Origin: Balneolales bacterium
GTDB lineage: Bacteria > Bacteroidota > Rhodothermia > Balneolales > Natronogracilivirgulaceae
Length of the DNA: 6,386 bases
NCBI GenBank assembly: GCA_007131625.1
Contig: SLQC01000037.1
Coordinates: 1 to 6,386, forward strand
Reading direction: 5' to 3'
The position numbers and the translations under genes were made by a program. Below, in pieces: positions 5,298 to 6,386 of this stretch (its first letter is position 1; every line of letters begins with the position of its first letter). The notes beneath the pieces are model-generated. The model searched no databases. It worked only from the letters and a program-made list of their open reading frames with translations, and was not told the origin of the DNA.

Positions 5298-6386
5298 TTA
5301 TTCAGGGATTTCCCGCCAAACCTCCATTCGCTGACGGAAATAGGAGTTCATACTGAAGCTGCTCTCCTGTGCCAGCGGAGCCGGATGATCTGGTATATAA
5401 GTGCGTAACCGTTCGATTTCTCCGGCGATACGGCCGTGGTATTCCGGATCTTTGGCAAGGTTATGCCATTCAAGTGGATCACGCCGGTGATCGTAATACT
5501 CTTCCGACCCGTCTTCGTACCGGATATACCGAACGGAATCGGTTCGCAGTGAGACGTTGCGCGGGCCAAAAAAGGTCATTGCCGGAAAAGGCCAGTCGCG
5601 ATCCGGGTCATCGATAAGCGGTTTCAGGCTTCTTCCCTCGTTTTGCGGATTTTCAGGTAGGCCGGTCAGGTCCAGCAGAGTGGGGTATATGTCGATAAGC
5701 CCTGTCGGACGACTGCTACGCAATCCCTCCGGGATACCGGGTCCGGCGAATATCAATGGTACTCTTGTATCACGCTCCCACAGGGACATTTTGGCCACCC
5801 GGTTTTTTTCACCAAGATGATAACCGTGATCCGAGAACAGAACTATGATGGTATTGTCGGCATAGGGACTGGCTTCAAGCGCTTTCAGTACCCGGCCGAC
5901 CTGATGATCCACAAAAGTCATAGCAGCCAGATAGGCCTGGATCATCTCTTCCCACTGACCCCGCTCTTTAAGATATTCCGTTGTGGGCATGGGTGGCATA
6001 AAGGTCATTTGCCGGCCGATTTCAGGGACATCATCCATGTCATCTTCCTTATAAGAAGGTAATACGATATCCTCAATCGGGTGGAAATCAAACCAGTGTT
6101 CGGGTACGTACCACGGGACATGCGGCCGGACAAACCCGACTCCCAGAAAAATCGGTTCCTCATGATCCTGCTCGAGCCGTTCAATAGCCCAGGAGGCGTA
6201 ATAATGATCCGGCATCTCTTCGTCACGGTCCGGAAAGGCACCCCAGTCGGTAGATGTACCGGCCTGTTCGTCATAGTGAGGCCCCTCCTCAGGATCATAG
6301 TTGATACGTTCACCGGGCCGCGGGCCAAACCACTCATGCCGTTCACCATATTCCTGGAAAGTATTAGCCAGATCATTTCCGTGCCA
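5298..6386 (-). CDS. Sulfatase, iduronate-2-sulfatase-like (N-terminus outside window)
   Basis: Hydrolyses sulfate esters, probably on a polysaccharide or its oligosaccharides. The frame is open through the right edge, giving 362 visible residues. The Met at 6215 is internal, because upstream codons from 6386 continue in the family pattern (T-D-W-G-A-F-P-D before it). The N-terminal part with the C-x-P-x-R or S-x-P-x-R site that matures to formylglycine is not in the window, so its maturation class cannot be told. Visible: F-L-G-V-G-F-V-R-P-H-V-P (H89 in visible numbering), the block typical of iduronate-2-sulfatases; S-D-H-G-Y-H-L-G-E with metal and catalytic residues D186 and H187; and K199 in K-M-S-L-W-E. 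The D-H to K spacing equals that in human iduronate-2-sulfatase (D334, H335, K347). T-R-V-P-L-I-F-A-G-P-G-I follows, as in most sulfatases of this type. The short C-terminal domain holds a Y-D-H-R-R-D-P-L-E-W-H-N-L-A strand. It is convergent with the lyase, so the two share no transcript. Choline-sulfatase-like enzymes are the nearest alternative. Confidence 0.9.
   Translation of the reverse strand, partial: WHGNDLANTFQEYGERHEWFGPRPGERINYDPEEGPHYDEQAGTSTDWGAFPDRDEEMPDHYYASWAIERLEQDHEEPIFLGVGFVRPHVPWYVPEHWFDFHPIEDIVLPSYKEDDMDDVPEIGRQMTFMPPMPTTEYLKERGQWEEMIQAYLAAMTFVDHQVGRVLKALEASPYADNTIIVLFSDHGYHLGEKNRVAKMSLWERDTRVPLIFAGPGIPEGLRSSRPTGLIDIYPTLLDLTGLPENPQNEGRSLKPLIDDPDRDWPFPAMTFFGPRNVSLRTDSVRYIRYEDGSEEYYDHRRDPLEWHNLAKDPEYHGRIAGEIERLRTYIPDHPAPLAQESSFSMNSYFRQRMEVWREIPE

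Noticed and set aside
5817..6062. + strand open frames within the sulfatase gene (also 5369-5617 and 5557-5820)
   Set aside because: All are antisense to conserved sulfatase motifs, including the D-H-G-Y-H-L-G-E block, and lack features of their own.
1..6386. CRISPR arrays, tRNA or rRNA genes, insertion sequences, integrase or attachment sites
   Set aside because: I found no regularly spaced repeats, no cloverleaf or rRNA-like stretch, no transposase motif and no terminal inverted repeats framing the GC-rich segment.

Overview
The window holds the 3' end of one gene, a decayed stretch with two gene remnants, one intact gene and the 3' part of a last gene on the opposite strand. The intact gene is a secreted polysaccharide lyase of the heparinase II/III type. 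The convergent gene is an iduronate-2-sulfatase-like sulfatase. This pairing points to a heterotroph that breaks down sulfated, uronic-acid-containing polysaccharides (ulvan-like or glycosaminoglycan-like). The lack of strong Shine-Dalgarno sites and the gene content would suit Bacteroidota, Balneolota/Rhodothermota or the Planctomycetota-Verrucomicrobiota group. Nothing here settles the phylum: there is no rRNA or tRNA and no SusC/SusD-like pair.

Layout: (1) Bases 3-1025, + strand: C-terminal part of an extracellular protein with two bacterial Ig-like domains, then a tail domain I do not recognise. Base composition changes sharply inside this gene, from AT-rich to GC-rich at about base 475. 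(2) Bases 1043-1641, + strand: a second, diverged AT-rich copy of the same tail domain. It has no start of its own and is split by a one-base shift at an A6 run. (3) Bases 1698-2331, + strand: remnant of a serine beta-lactamase-family hydrolase (class C/esterase fold). The S-x-x-K motif is kept, but the N-terminus and the middle of the enzyme are missing and a G-run frameshift is present; the last 56 codons are unrecognised. (4) Bases 2332-2563: AT-rich intergenic DNA with a perfect short hairpin. (5) Bases 2576-5035, + strand: lyase with signal peptide, N-terminal Ig/fibronectin-like domain, alpha/alpha toroid and beta-sandwich domain. (6) Bases 5036-5297: convergent intergenic region with a long-stem inverted repeat. 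(7) Bases 6386-5298, - strand: C-terminal 362 residues of a sulfatase; the start lies beyond the right edge.

The lyase and sulfatase probably act on the same substrate class, one cleaving uronate-containing chains and the other removing sulfate. They are convergent, so they are not one operon. The left third looks like an accessory region under decay. Its most interesting feature is the swapped tail: a GC-rich C-terminal module appears to have been inserted into an AT-rich gene, leaving the gene's own homologous tail stranded out of frame downstream.
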